Notes: generated by a model from the letters alone, not told the origin. Numbered from the stretch's first letter, positions 1-10,977 are shown. The stretch: 21,712 bases of DNA from Hypsibius dujardini (GCA_001579985.1 LRSR01011248.1:1-21712); one strand, 5' to 3'. A program made the numbers and translations.

Positions 1-1288
1 AGTCCCGCTAATGTGAAGATTTTGGCGGGTGGTGTGACTTGGGAGTGAGGCGGGAGAGACGACGAAACTTCAGGCGACGACGGTTCGGCAACGGCAGCGA
101 CGGATGCGTGGTCGGATTTAGTGCGGATCTTACCGCCGTATTCCAGCCGGGTTAGGGGTGGAGGGGGATTAGTCACGCTCGATGGGTGGGTGATGGCCTG
201 GGAATGCGGGTTCTTTGAGGGTCGGGATGCGGTGTTGCTATCGGTTGCTCTTGTCCGAGTGCCGGTTCGAGCAGCGTCGGCGTTGAGCGGCGGGTCCAGA
301 TTAGGTCTATGGAAAGGACGGTAGCAAGTCGTTAAAAGTAATTAATGAAAAAACAGGGGACAAACAGACAGAAAGAAACATGGACTAACAGACATTCAGA
401 CATATAGACAGGGAGACAGGCAGACAAACAAACAGGCAAACAGACATTCAGACAAACAGACAGACAAATGGAACTACGGAGTGGGGATACACATGGAGTA
501 AAACGAAAAGGAAGTAATGAGAAGGCGAATGCTCACTTTGCTTCTGTACCGCTTTCTATTGTTGAAACCTGCTTGGCACAGCGGTGATGACACCTGTTCA
601 AAATTTCCAGTATCACCGTAATCAACGGTGTGATCAACAAAGCCGTCCAGAGCCCCAGCAGGATATCCCGCGAGCGCGGTCGAAATGGCCTGGTCTCATC
701 CTGCAGGTCACTCGGTGCCCCGGCAAACGTGTAGCCCAATGCACAGACCCCCATGAAGGCGAACAAGCTTGTCACTCCCACGGACAGCATCTCCAACCGT
801 ACCGCCAACGGCCCCTTGATTCGCACGGCCGCAATCCAGAGGTGATCTTTTTTAAGCCGTCGCTGGCATTCCATCGAGAGGATCTTTCGCGGCGGAAAGG
901 ATGTCGGTTTAGAGGAGACTTCAAAAACGACTCCGCCGCGGCTTTCTTCCACCAATCGCGGGGCGGACAGGCGGAAGTGGAAGACGGCCTCGGAGTTGTG
1001 CGCGGCAATCGTGGCGTAATAAAACGGGAATGTCGATTCCGGCAGACGACCGGAGATGCGGATGGCGGTGAAGTCGCCGGGATCGCGGTCAGACAACATG
1101 GTCACAAGGAGATTGTAACCAAATGAGGAGTGGCGCTGGATGGACAAGATGTATTCCAACCGGCAGGCGGTTCCCATGACGTGCAACTTCAGTGGGAAAA
1201 TACTGCCTGAAAGCAGTCTCGATATGAAAAGTTGTTTTCTTAAAAGTTTAAACCAGCTTTGGCAAAACTATGCTTGTCTGCCTGTGTA

Positions 1289-1326
<38 letters not shown>

Positions 1327-3100
1327 CTTCTATCCGTCTGTTTGTCTGTCTGTTTCTTAGTCTGCCTGCATATATATCTAGATGGCGGCATATGCCTGTA
1401 TGTATGTCTTGCTTCTTGTGTTCACATGTGATTAGCTGTCGGTTTAGGTACGAAGTACATGTCTGACTGATTGCAAGCAAGTATTTTTGTCTGTGTAACT
1501 TTCAGTGGCTGCCCATTTGTGTGTCTGCATGTAGGTGTGTCTGGATAACTACTTGCTTGCATGTCTGCCTGCGCTTATGACTATGTCTCTGTTTGTCCGG
1601 CTGTTCTGACTGCCGGTCTCTGCCCGCGTGTCTTCGTATCTGTGTGTGACTATTGGTATTTTCCTATTTTTTGTGCGTGCTCGTGTTTGAGGCTGCTTGT
1701 ATGAGGCTGTTGGTACCTGTGTTTGACGGTATGCATGCCTGAATGTCAGTATGCCTACTTGCCTGTTTTCATTTCCGCACTTGCTTTACTTCTGACTGGT
1801 TCGTTTGTCTGCCCATCTGCCTGTCTGGCTGTCTGCTTACCTTTCATCTCATCCCGTGCCCCATCCCTGCCCCAGAACAGCACGTTATACCGCTGTGATC
1901 CCGCTCCCACCGACAGAACATGCCGCTGCTCCACCTTCCCTTTATGCCGCAGCGTGGTGGCAATCAACGCGACGATGTAACCCAGCGCCACCACGCCCAA
2001 CGTCGTCACCGTCACCGCGCTCTTGTGATCGAGGTGCAGCTCCTGCAAGCACACCACCATCAACAAAGAAGACGTCTTTTTCAAGGTCACATAACCGGTC
2101 AAGTTTATTTTTTCCCCCATTATCGTTATTATTATTGAACAAACACGCTAATTAAAAACCGGTTCAGCCGCAAATCTAATGTACAATATTAGTAATAGAC
2201 AGTAACGACCAATACTGGTTGAATACGATTAGCTCACCATAGTCTTTTCTAGCGATAGAAAATCGAAAACCTCAAACGAATGCCCGGCAAACGTCCACAG
2301 GGCCTTGCAGACACAGGTCCGCATGCTGAGCGGGGACTCGAAGAGCTCATCCGGCGCACAGACATTCACCGCGTCACCGCATTCCGTGACGAACAGCCGC
2401 GCAGACAGCTGCACGTGCAGACTGCCTTCATTTGACAGGGTGAGGTATTTGGCTTCCAGGACCGCCGGAAACGGCCATCGTACAACGTGGTCCTCCGTCT
2501 GGTGCAGCTCGGAGTAGGGGATGGCCTGCCGTTGAAGGGTGCTGTCCAGGGCGTCCAGCAGGGTGACGGTCAGACGACCCGGTACGGTGACGGAGTCGTT
2601 GCACCGGAGCGCCAGTGAGAGGTAGGCTTGCCCGTTGCCGGAAACCTCGCTGGGTCGGAGTGCCAGACGGATGCGGGTCGCAAACCGAGGGAGGATGTTG
2701 AAGGTCGCGGGGCTGGTGGCGCCGCTGCCGAGACGAGGTTGGACAAGGCTGTCTTTGGCGGCGGGCAGAACAATTTTGATGCCGGTTTCGCTGGTTTGGC
2801 TGGTCAGGTCGATTTCTTTGAAGTTCCGATCTAAGAGGGCCGCGAAATAGAGAACTCCGTCCGTTTTGGTGGCGGCTGGAGTGGTTGTGGTTGCGGAGGT
2901 CGGTTGAAGCCAGGCTTTGTTGGTCTTGCCGACGACGAGAACGACGGGTGCGCCGACGAGCGGTGCACTGGTTTCCGGTGGGAGTGTCACGGAAAGCCCT
3001 GGATAGATTGAGTATTAGACCCAGGAATGACAGAAGACAAACACTCAGACAGACGGACAGACACTCAGACAGACGGATAGACACTCAGACAGAAAGACAT

Positions 3101-3161
<61 letters not shown>

Positions 3162-4375
3162 TTGCGACGCAAAAGAATAGAAATGCAAACCGACAAGCAG
3201 TTAGACAGATACGAAAGCTATGAGTGTGGATAGACAGAAATACAAATAGACAGATGAATACAAATACAGGCAGATAAAGGGAAAGTCAGGCAAGTAGTCA
3301 GATACTCAGACAGGCAGACAAAAGCAAACAACAACAAAAACCAACAACACCTAGAGAGACAAAATTGATAGGGAGACAAATAAAACAAAAACCAACAACA
3401 CCTAAAGAGACAAAATTGATAGGGAGACAAATAAAACAAATAGACAAATAGAGAAATAAACAGACATGCAAACAGAGAGTTAGACATGTGCAGTACTTAC
3501 CCTCGGAAGTGATGGTAACCGAGCCCTTCGTTACGTTGACCTTAACCGCCGACACCATGACGTCCTCCGCCGTTAAAACCGCCTTTTCGGTCAGTTCGTT
3601 GACATAGCTCCCCACAATGCGACCGATCGGACGCAAAAGGTCAAGGACGGAACCTGGAAGCTTCGGACTATCCGTCGGAGCCGCTGCAGCCATGTCTCGA
3701 GCCAGACCTCTCAGTATCTGCTTCACCAAGCCGAAGACGGCGTCCTTGGGCGTAGGGATGTTGGTCTGCGGGGCCATTTCGTTGATATATACTACTAAAT
3801 ACTGCAGAACCGCGATCGCGCCCTCTCGCGACAGTTGAAAGCTGTCCGATTTCGCTAACATCTAAGACGTAACGCATTATGTGTATCAGTGGAAATAGTT
3901 GAAGCGGGAGGACACACCTTAAAATTGAAAAAATGGAACTTACTACTAGTAACTCAAACAGCTGTCCTCCAAGGGAAACCTTGCCGTCCAAGGCAAAGCT
4001 CTCGGACAAGTCAGCGGTCATTTTGGCCACGACTGTGGTCAGTGTTTTGAGTTGAGCTGGCGACGGGTTAGCGCGAACGATAATTGCGGATTGCACTAGG
4101 AGAACGGATAGAATGTGTCCAGGATCCTGAAATACGTGTTCATCAGTTCGATGACGCATAGGAAGAGTTCACAACAAACATAAAAGATAACGATGATGAA
4201 AACGACAAAAATTAAGTAACTGTCAAAGCGACAGTCATACAGAGGCAGACAGAAAATGCAGAGACGTAAGGATGGACGTACAAAGAGGCAAACTCACATC
4301 GACATTGACATACAGATAAGAGCTAGTTCAAACGACAGGCATAATCATTGAGGATAGACGGGCAGACAGGCAGGC

Positions 4376-4409
<34 letters not shown>

Positions 4410-6894
4410 TCGGTCAGTTAGGCAGACAGGGAGACAGACTCACTGATTGCAATCAAAGCAAAACAAAGTGCATAAAACGGAACAAAAATGCGACTTTAAA
4501 AGCTTTGTTGTCACTTACACTTTTCGCATTCTTGTCAAGAAGCTTATCCATCGTCTCCAGAATCTCCGACATACTCTTCGAGTTCCCATCTCGCGCGACA
4601 CTGGCCTTAAAAATCGGGCAGCAATTACTCAAGCACCCATCCCGAATGTCACACCCCGAATGTCCCGGAAACGAAATCGTCCAATTCAACGCGCCATCCA
4701 ACAAGTCCGGCAGCAAGATGTCATGCGACGCTTTTGGGTAGAGGATATCGAAGAATCCAAACGTCGGATTGGCAATGATGGCATGATGGATATCCAGCCC
4801 GGGTAACGGGCCCTCCATTCCCTTACAGATCAGCCGGAATTTGGTCTCCAGTGCGACACCACGCACCGGAACGATACTGCAGAGGGTCACCACCGATATG
4901 ACGCCATGGAGGACCTTCCGTGTGCCTTTCTTGCCGGTAATGAGGAGCTTGATGCGCACATCGCCGGTGTCTTGGAAGCTCTTACTGACCGTCGACAGAC
5001 CGGGACCGGATGTCTTACTGTTGTCTGAAAAGTGCCATTCGAAGAAGAAATCTTGCGGATTTTCCGCCTGGATAAGGATTTTGAGAGGGACGGTCTCGTT
5101 GACGACCACCGACTCGGGCAGGTCGAAGCCGCGAACTGCGATGAATTCCGGGTCGGTGACACTGATGGTGAACATGCTCTGCAGTTTGCCGATGTGGTTC
5201 ACGGCGGTGACGGAGAGGTTGTGCTGGCCGGGCTGAGAGTAGAGGACCTTGAAGCGGCCGGTCGAGCTAACAATGGGCTCGGTGTTGGGGAGGCCGTTGT
5301 TGAGGATGAAGTGGAAGTGGGTGCCGCGATCGACGCGGACGCCGATGTTGACGATGCGATTGACGTCCACGAGCGATTCACAGGCCACGTAGAGTCCTTC
5401 AAGGATACCTGAGAAAAACAGACATGTGAGGAAAGAACAGCTAAAAACAACGTGACATAGATTGAGTAGACGACCGACCGACAGATCGACATACAGACAT
5501 ACAGACAGGCAGACAAACAGACAGATCCACCGGTACACAGACAGACCGACAAACAGAAGAACAAACAGACAGACAAACAGACAGGTGGGCACAGATCAAA
5601 TACAGTAAGTGACTAAGTGTTATACGTACCTTCGACCACGACGTCAATTGATCCCGTCTTGCTGATATTCTGCGACGTCACCGACACGTCCACCCGATAG
5701 ACGCCTGGTTCGGTGTAGGCTTTCGTTGCTGTCGTTGTAGTCACTTCCGAAAACGAAATTGGATCTTGGAAGAACCACATGTAAGTGGCTCGACTACCCG
5801 CTTGCTGGAATGGATCGACTACGAATTCCGGCGCTTTAAATGTGATCACTTCCTTGGTCCGGGGGAACGTTGGTACGGCGACAATCTGCGTCTTCCCCTC
5901 CGACGGCAGCACTTCTAGCGAGAGCTCTTGGAAGACTTCGTGGAAGCCGTCGTCGGCCATCAGTTTCAGCCGGAAGACACCGGGCGAGGAGTATTTGAAG
6001 CGTTTCCGTGTGAAACCGAACCCGTTGTTGAGGATTCCGACCGTTTCATTGGGCCGGATGGAGTCGTTACCTAAGTCCCAAGTGACGGTTACGAACCCAA
6101 AGCGGCTCCAGTGCCACACTTTGATGATGATTTCGTATTCTTCGCCCGCAATGAGTTTTTGGAAATTCGTAACGCCGGCCAGTGCGTGAATCCTTCTGGG
6201 GCCTAGCGATTGTAGACCTTCCCTCGCTTGTATATCCAATACAGACTGCAATCACAGCATGCAGTTAATAAATGGCCGACAGAGGCAGACAGGCAAGCAA
6301 TCAGACGAAAGACCCACAAACAGGCAGACAAATAGGCAACCAGGCAGACAGCCGGGCAGCCAGGCAGCTAGGGAGGCAGGCAGGCAGGCAGATAGACAGA
6401 CAGTTTACTCCTACTATAATTGTGGCGTTAATGCCAACGCCCACGAGATCCGTGCCGGCTATGCAAGCCCTCGGTTCGATCACTTCGATCGGCTTTTCCC
6501 GTGTCAGCGACAGCAGTCGATCCATGAACAGCCCACAGAGGCAAATTTCACAGTCATCTAGGTAGTTGGCAAATGGGTAGTTTTGTAGTACGCAGTACAA
6601 GCCGCACTTTTCTCTGGTCATCTGTTCGAAGATGGCGGACACGAACGCGACCACAATCGACTCGCTCGGGTGCTCTGTCCGGCCGGGAAAGTAGGAAATT
6701 ACTTTCTTCGGAAATACTGCAAATACAAAGACGTAACTTAGTCAGTTCACACCGATAAATCCCCAAGCTCGTGCAATATCAGCTAATCTTTCTTTCCCGC
6801 CAAAGCGGAAAGGCGGTTACCCAATCGATAAACAGTCAATCAAATGATTAAATGAATGATTACTTACAAACGTCCCCGCACTCCGGCACCACAG
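1..6894 (-). CDS. polycystin-1-like receptor, partial (3' end off left edge)
   Basis: Model, 5' to 3' on the minus strand: 6894-6868, 6716-6409, 6245-5630, 5408-4519, 4126-3944, 3861-3501, 2998-2238, 2042-1841, 1206-537, 306-134, 7-1. All junctions are GT-AG and in phase, giving about 1,399 residues. Domain order: four PKD-like beta repeats with cores WDLGND, WFFQDP, FILNNG and WHFSDN; a long helical stretch where REJ/GAIN lies in polycystin-1; a GPS-like motif CVCKALWTFAG near residue 1023; a membrane span near 1058-1080; a weak PLAT-like segment near 1146-1215; then KKDHLWIAAVRI and two membrane spans near 1254-1278 and 1297-1319, followed by a Pro/Ser-rich loop. This order is that of polycystin-1/PKD1-like proteins (receptor plus channel-like part, often ciliary). 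The remaining spans should lie left of position 1. No signal peptide or lectin/LRR N-terminus was found; the start is unresolved. Splice choice at 6409 is ambiguous (6409 or 6415). Family is fairly sure; subtype is not. Confidence 0.8.
356..475 (-). repeat. CAGA-rich intron tract (TCTG in transcript sense)
   Basis: Imperfect GACA/CAGA repeats fill much of the intron 307-536 of the polycystin-like gene. On the coding (minus) strand the unit reads TCTG. Confidence 0.85.
1268..1350 (+). repeat. TCTG microsatellite, antisense to host gene
   Basis: About eleven TCTG units (1288-1325 nearly pure) lie in intron 1207-1840 of the minus-strand gene, with TCTG/TGCC-rich decay on to about 1835. Here the TCTG is on the strand opposite to transcription, unlike most other introns in the window. 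Reading frames across it are repeat artefacts. Confidence 0.9.
3035..3220 (-). repeat. CAGA microsatellite in intron
   Basis: Intron 2999-3500 of the polycystin-like gene contains long GACA/CAGA runs, purest at 3105-3160. It reads TCTG in the sense of transcription. Confidence 0.9.
3335..3436. repeat. 51-bp tandem duplication in intron
   Basis: Two adjacent 51-bp copies, 3335-3385 and 3386-3436, differ at about one base (CTAGAGAG versus CTAAAGAG). They lie in the intron 2999-3500 of the polycystin-like gene. Confidence 0.9.
4361..4439 (-). repeat. CAGA microsatellite in intron
   Basis: GACA/CAGA units, pure at 4380-4409, lie in intron 4127-4518. They read TCTG in the sense of the polycystin-like transcript. 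Confidence 0.9.
5480..5585 (-). repeat. CAGA-rich intron tract
   Basis: Interrupted ACAGACA units fill intron 5409-5629 of the polycystin-like gene, reading TCTG in transcript sense. Confidence 0.85.
6274..6403 (-). repeat. CAGA/CAGG-rich intron tract
   Basis: Mixed GACA and GGCA units (TCTG and TGCC in transcript sense) make up nearly all of intron 6246-6408 of the polycystin-like gene. Confidence 0.85.
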
Positions 6895-6916
6895 CTGCAA
6901 AAAGCCCCGGAAATAT

Positions 6917-7058
6917 ATATACTGTACTGTCGCGACTAATTGGTGCTGCTTTTTAGATCCACCGTATATTATGACTGCAGTGAAGCACAGTGTGTGCAGT
7001 CATAATATACGGGTGGGTCTAAAAAGCAGCACCAATTAGTCGCGACAGTACAGTATAT
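6917..7058. repeat. foldback (inverted-repeat) element
   Basis: Left arm 6917-6979 is the near-perfect reverse complement of right arm 6995-7058, with about one mismatch and one single-base indel, around a 15-base loop. The arms start with ATATACTGTACTGTCGCGAC. AT-rich dinucleotides flank both ends, so TA target duplications cannot be told apart from the surroundings. It has no coding capacity. It resembles a non-autonomous MITE/foldback element inserted in or near the first introns of the polycystin-like gene. Confidence 0.85.
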
Positions 7059-7128
7059 GTGTATATATATAACATACTGTGAATTACTGTATGTTCCTTT
7101 GTGAAAACTAACCAACCAACCCACCTAC

Positions 7129-7439
7129 CTGTTGCGAACCAACAAAATGTCTTCGAGGAATTTCCTGTTCGAGCCCCTTCGGAAAAACATATTTGATAAG
7201 CATAATTCCTTAGAACTATCAATTATTGTAAAGTGTTGAGTTTTCATATAGCAGCTGATCAAGCAATCGATCACCTACATTTATCTGTGACCGAATACAG
7301 AGGTAATCGAAATCGTTCGTAGTATTATGTAGTTCGTAGTACGTGTCTTAGTTTCTTTACAAACCATTTGCCCCATCATTCCGTGTTTGCGATGGCGGCA
7401 GACTTCGCGCGTCAAATTCAAATTCCAGCGAAGTTCCAT
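7129..7439 (-). other. candidate 5' exons of the polycystin-like gene
   Basis: Two stretches could extend the polycystin-like model. Exon 7215-7129 has a strong donor (CAG|GTAGGT on the minus strand) and an acceptor ending GATAG; it enters and leaves in phase 1, as needed to join the 27-nt exon at 6894. Exon 7439-7361 begins with an ATG and ends at a weaker GTAAAG donor, also in phase 1. Together they would give a start without a signal peptide, which is odd for a membrane receptor. The phase agreement is seen; that these are real exons is inference. Confidence 0.3.
7407..7422 (-). promoter_or_regulatory. possible E2F/CHR-like composite site
   Basis: On the minus strand this reads TTTGAATTTGACGCGC: a CHR-type TTTGAA next to a GC core close to E2F sites. 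It lies about 560 bp upstream of the LIN54-like start. The 11-mer GCGCGTCAAAT (7407-7417) recurs at 12391-12401 upstream of the Aurora gene. The matches are seen; function is inference from motifs that occur often by chance. Confidence 0.25.
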
Positions 7440-7977
7440 CCCTAACAGACAACAGAGATGTAGATGTAAAGAGCATGTCTGACATTCTCAATGAGAACAT
7501 TTTATTCTCAGTAAGAACATTTTGTTCCTAGCAAGAACATTTTATACTTAATTAGAACATTTTGTTCTCAATAAGAACATTTCATTCTCGATTAGAACAT
7601 TCTGTTCTCAATAAGAACATTTCATTCTCGGTTAGAACATTACAGTAAATTGTTTTCGGGTTCGGGAAATCCGAGAAATCCTTCTCCAAAATTTATTCAT
7701 CCGTTCGTTGATGTTTATTTAGGGTCTACTCGCAAAAAAATCATGGTTTTATAGACGCCGTGGTTAGCTGACTTGTGAGTTGCCTTTGAACAAGAGAAGT
7801 TTCAAGCTCCGTAAGATATCCTCGTAAGGCTTGTGGTATAGTGCAATGAATCGAGTGTTCTGAACTGAATCGAGCTGAACACATTGATTGCTGGATTGTC
7901 TGTTTTATTTCGACTGAAATCCCATTTTGTTTTCCAGTACGTAAACATCTTGTTGCTTCTGAATTCTCACTTCTAAA
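7440..7977. other. spacer and 5' region of the LIN54-like gene
   Basis: This stretch separates the divergent polycystin-like and LIN54-like genes. It holds the 20-bp dyad array (7481-7640), a TTTGAA hexamer at 7785-7790, and a good 3' splice site TTTTGTTTTCCAG ending at 7937, which is 40 bp before the LIN54 ATG. I see no coding exon in it. Confidence 0.6.
7481..7640. repeat. 20-bp dyad array (AGAACAT...TTCTC)
   Basis: AGAACAT begins at 7494, 7514, 7534, 7554, 7574, 7594, 7614 and 7634, exactly every 20 bp. Between them, at most half-steps, stands the reverse half-site TTCT or a variant, so half-sites alternate about every 10 bp. Positions 7554-7568 and 7594-7608 are exact AGAACA-nnn-TGTTCT palindromes, and 7514-7528 has one mismatch. 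Alternate units are more alike, suggesting a 40-bp higher-order unit. Confidence 0.95.
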
Positions 7978-8473
7978 ATGGATGCACTACAAAATGCATT
8001 TCCCCCTGCGGAAAACGAGCGTATCGAAACGGAAATTATCGGGTTGGAGGACATGGCAGCCATTTACGCGCAGAAGCAGCAGATGGACTTGTCTCATTTC
8101 CAATCGAAAGCTCCTGCCCCTGACATGTCGGAACCCCTTCCACGAGCTTATCAAGGTCAATATCGAGAAAATTTGGAGACTCCATCGGCGGAGAGCAGCG
8201 GTGTGACTGACCTTCTGCCGCTTTCAGGTATTGGATTGCTGTTATGGATTGTTCTCTTTATGCATCGATCGATTGATTGGTTGATTGACAGGGTAAATTG
8301 GTCCTGTTTTTGTTATTTCTGCTGGATCGTTTTTCTTTTTTTAACGCGACCGTATCTGTTTCTTAGCTATTATAATAATTTCTAGCAGTAAGAATTTCAG
8401 CTATTAGAGCCATGATATTAAACGTCTCCATATCAATTACCAATTCATTTTTGTTAGATGCTCCATGCATTGA

Positions 8474-8515
<42 letters not shown>

Positions 8516-10837
8516 GTATTTGAATTTTTAAAGGGATGTCAGACAAATTGCAGGTCGAGTCGAGCCGTTTAGTTGAGGAAGTTAATTAAACTATAAATAG
8601 ATATTTTAAATAAGAACAATAAAGTTTAATATATAATAAGAGTTCACTGGTATATTGCCGCTACATTAACTATATATTTACTGAGACTGAGAAAGATTCG
8701 GAGGAAAATTCACGATCCACCTTTCAGTTGCCAAATGTTTCATGCAGTTGATTAGTCGATTTTGTGATTTCATATTGGCCGATTTTGGACAATTGTTGGT
8801 CCATGGTGTATTGGTGTTCATCACTTGTGCCGTTATTTCAATTGGAACCAGCGTTAGACTCCAAGTCATTTGACATTTTTTTAGCTGCCGCTCCTTCCAC
8901 AACACCGAAACGGAAACGCCCGATACGATCAGCAACCGATAATGTGGAGAATAAGAGATTCAAGCCACCAGAAATCCTACACGAACCGGAAGCGGAACCT
9001 AGTTTTTGTCAGACTGAACCCGTCACACCGCAATTGACGCCGCCGAAAAAATCGAAGCACCTACTGCTGCCGGTTCAACACGATGCCTATCCCACGGTCA
9101 CCTTATCGGAGCTTTTGAAGTGTCTTCAGCGTCCGCAGGGCTTATCCGTCGTTACTGCATCCGGTGCCCGTCCTGGCCGCATAAAACTCGTAAAAAAGTC
9201 CAAGCCGAAGTTGGTCCCAATTGGTACGTTCTTGAATGTCGGTTTTCACTGACCGTGTCTATTCTTCAAAGTTTCTGGTTTGACTTTTTAGCTCCGAATC
9301 CCCTAACCGATATGACGGGATTCCCGGACCATCTGTCATCTGCACCTGTCGTGCAACCTCCTCCAGCGATGTCGGTGTATCCGTTGCAGTTCATTGGAAA
9401 GAACAATCCTGTCACGTTCCTTCAAGGCGAAGGATCATTGCCGTATCAAATTCCGCGGAAGCTTCCCATACCATCCAACCCTCATCAAACGGTGTTTTCC
9501 TACCCATTTGAAAACGAAAAGGTTGGATGACATGTTCAAATATCCCTTCGTCTATCGGCCTTGCTGTTTGCGTATCTACTATGTTCGTCTAGCGGACTGT
9601 CTGTGTGTCTGTATTATATCTGTCTGTTTGTCTGTCTATGTTTGTATGCCTCTTGGTCTCCTATCCAGTCTTTCGGATTTTATAGGTCGGAAATATGTAT
9701 GAATTGTGCGAAAGTTGTTTCCTTCTCACAGGCGTTTTCCGATTCAACGGGGTGTGCCCAACTCGAGCAGGAGCCGGAACGCGAACCAACACCGCTGCCG
9801 GAGCTTCCACCACTTGACGATGTCCTTGCGGGACCGCCGGCCCGTAAAGTCTGCAAGTGCTCTGCCTCGCACTGCCTCAAGTTGTATTGCGATTGTTTCA
9901 ATTCCGGAGGACTCTGCGGAGATTTGTGTTCCTGCAAAGACTGCTACAATGATGGCGATCAGGAGGAGCTTCGTTCCGCCGCAGTGGCTGCCATCATGAA
10001 GCGAAACCCTTCGGCGTTTTTGCCGAAAGTTAATTTACTGAATGATGACCAGGATGGTGGCGGTCCCACTCATATTAAAGGCTGCAAGTGTGTCAAATCG
10101 GCTTGCCGGAAGAAATACTGCGAATGCTTTGTGGTGAGTTGTATTACTCTGTCTGTCTGTCTGTCTGTATTTTTGTGCGTTTGTCTGTCTGACTGACTGC
10201 CTGTCTGCCTGTCTGCCCGTCTCTTGTACTGTCAGTTTTTCTATCTCTCTGTTCATCTGTCTGACTTCGTTTGTGTTTTTCTGCCTATCTATCCCTCTGC
10301 CTGCTGGCGTACCTCTCTATATCTATCTTTACTCAATTTTCCTTTGTCGGTTTTACGATGGGTTTTGAGTAACCTGAACTGTTTTTATGCTATAGGCAGG
10401 AGTTCCTTGTGGCGAGCTTTGCCGGTGTCGGGAATGCAAGAATCCCGGAAGCGGCACCCAAGGGAACCGAACTGCTACTAATACTGAGCCACATGATAAA
10501 TCGGGGAAGAAACCCGGTGCCGCCTCCATCACGAAGAAGCAAAGATCTCATAAGCCTATCAAGCTTGGCTTGAAGCTTGATCTCATAGACAACCCAACGA
10601 AAAGTGCCCCGACAAGCCCAATTCCAACTGACCAGCAGAGCAGTGAGGGCATCACGTTTAGCGGAGACCAGCTAATGACCACTATATTCCGTAAGCGTGA
10701 CATCATTTCCGCATACCATACCCAACGCTTAGATTGCTAGAATTAATTGAAGCGTTTGTGCTTTTCTTACAGTACCGCCCGTCCGTACTGCCCGGCGCTC
10801 ACGCCGGGGAGATTCAATGCCGCGAGAACAACCGTGA
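7978..10837 (+). CDS. LIN54: LIN54/tesmin-like CXC-domain DNA-binding protein
   Basis: Coding exons: 7978-8227, 8885-9223, 9292-9521, 9732-10133, 10396-10690, 10773-10837 (TGA). All are GT-AG and in phase, encoding 526 residues. The start ATG sits in AAAATGG. Residues 1-310 are low-complexity, with a basic patch PKRKRPIR likely to be a nuclear signal. Two CXC (CRC) repeats follow, near 314-345 and 391-421, each with nine cysteines (CKC...HCLKLYCDC; CKC...CRKKYCEC), joined by a linker containing RNPSAFLPK. Tyr325 and Tyr402 match the two tyrosines that in LIN54 enter the minor groove of CHR sites (TTYGAA). LIN54 is the DNA-binding subunit of MuvB, which works with DREAM and B-MYB in cell-cycle genes. 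An intron splits the second CXC after CECFV. The conserved core makes the family call firm; LIN54 versus tesmin (MTL5) is not settled. Confidence 0.9.
8480..8515. repeat. GATT tetranucleotide microsatellite
   Basis: About nine GATT units in the first coding-region intron (8228-8884) of the LIN54-like gene. The same unit recurs in the Aurora intron near 13648-13668 and the AMPK intron near 18092-18176. The rest of this intron is AT-rich with nothing else recognised. Confidence 0.9.
9594..9645 (+). repeat. TCTG-rich intron tract
   Basis: Interrupted TCTG/TTTG units in intron 9522-9731 of the LIN54-like gene, in transcript sense. Confidence 0.8.
10146..10310 (+). repeat. TCTG microsatellite in intron
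   Basis: TCTG units begin about 15 bp after the donor at 10134 and decay into TGCC/TATC units. They lie in the intron inside the second CXC repeat of the LIN54-like gene and read TCTG in transcript sense. Confidence 0.9.
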
Positions 10838-10904
10838 TTCTTGCACACTGTCCCTAGTAGTACATTCTAGTCTTTTGGTTAGAGAATTTGATCGGTGAAT
10901 CTAT

Positions 10905-10910
10905 TTTATT
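10905..10910 (-). terminator. poly(A) signal AATAAA of the small minus-strand gene
   Basis: The minus strand reads AATAAA about 68 bp after the predicted stop of the gene at 10978-11335. Its 3' end would then fall about 50 bp from the LIN54-like stop codon, so the two convergent transcripts probably overlap or nearly touch. Confidence 0.45.
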
Positions 10911-10977
10911 TTTGTCTTTCCGTTTTTCGACAACCGAGTTCGGACTTCCTACACGGTTCCTTCCCCTCTTAATGTTT

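Noticed and set aside
584-1126. 180-codon open frame on the plus strand
   Set aside because: It is antisense to the polycystin-like exon 537-1206, whose membrane spans and in-phase splice sites mark the minus strand as coding.
1140-1466. open frames encoding Leu-Ser-Val-Cys repeats on TCTG tracts (also at 9394-9702, 19142-19393, 20213-20458)
   Set aside because: Pure microsatellite translation; a four-base unit reads in all frames without stops. No protein meaning.
7392-7437. ATGGCGGCA with good start context on the plus strand
   Set aside because: The frame stops after about 17 codons; at most a uORF in a LIN54 leader, and no evidence that it is transcribed.
7481-7640. heat-shock element array (GAA/TTC blocks)
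   Set aside because: Heat-shock elements need GAA and TTC blocks two bases apart (5-bp units). Here they are about ten bases apart, so spacing is wrong.
7481-7640. CRISPR array
   Set aside because: A 20-bp unit with no unique spacers, in eukaryotic DNA.
8678-8935. 85-codon minus-strand frame
   Set aside because: Overlaps the LIN54 intron end and exon 2 in antisense, lacks splice-site or domain support, and does not resemble a known family.
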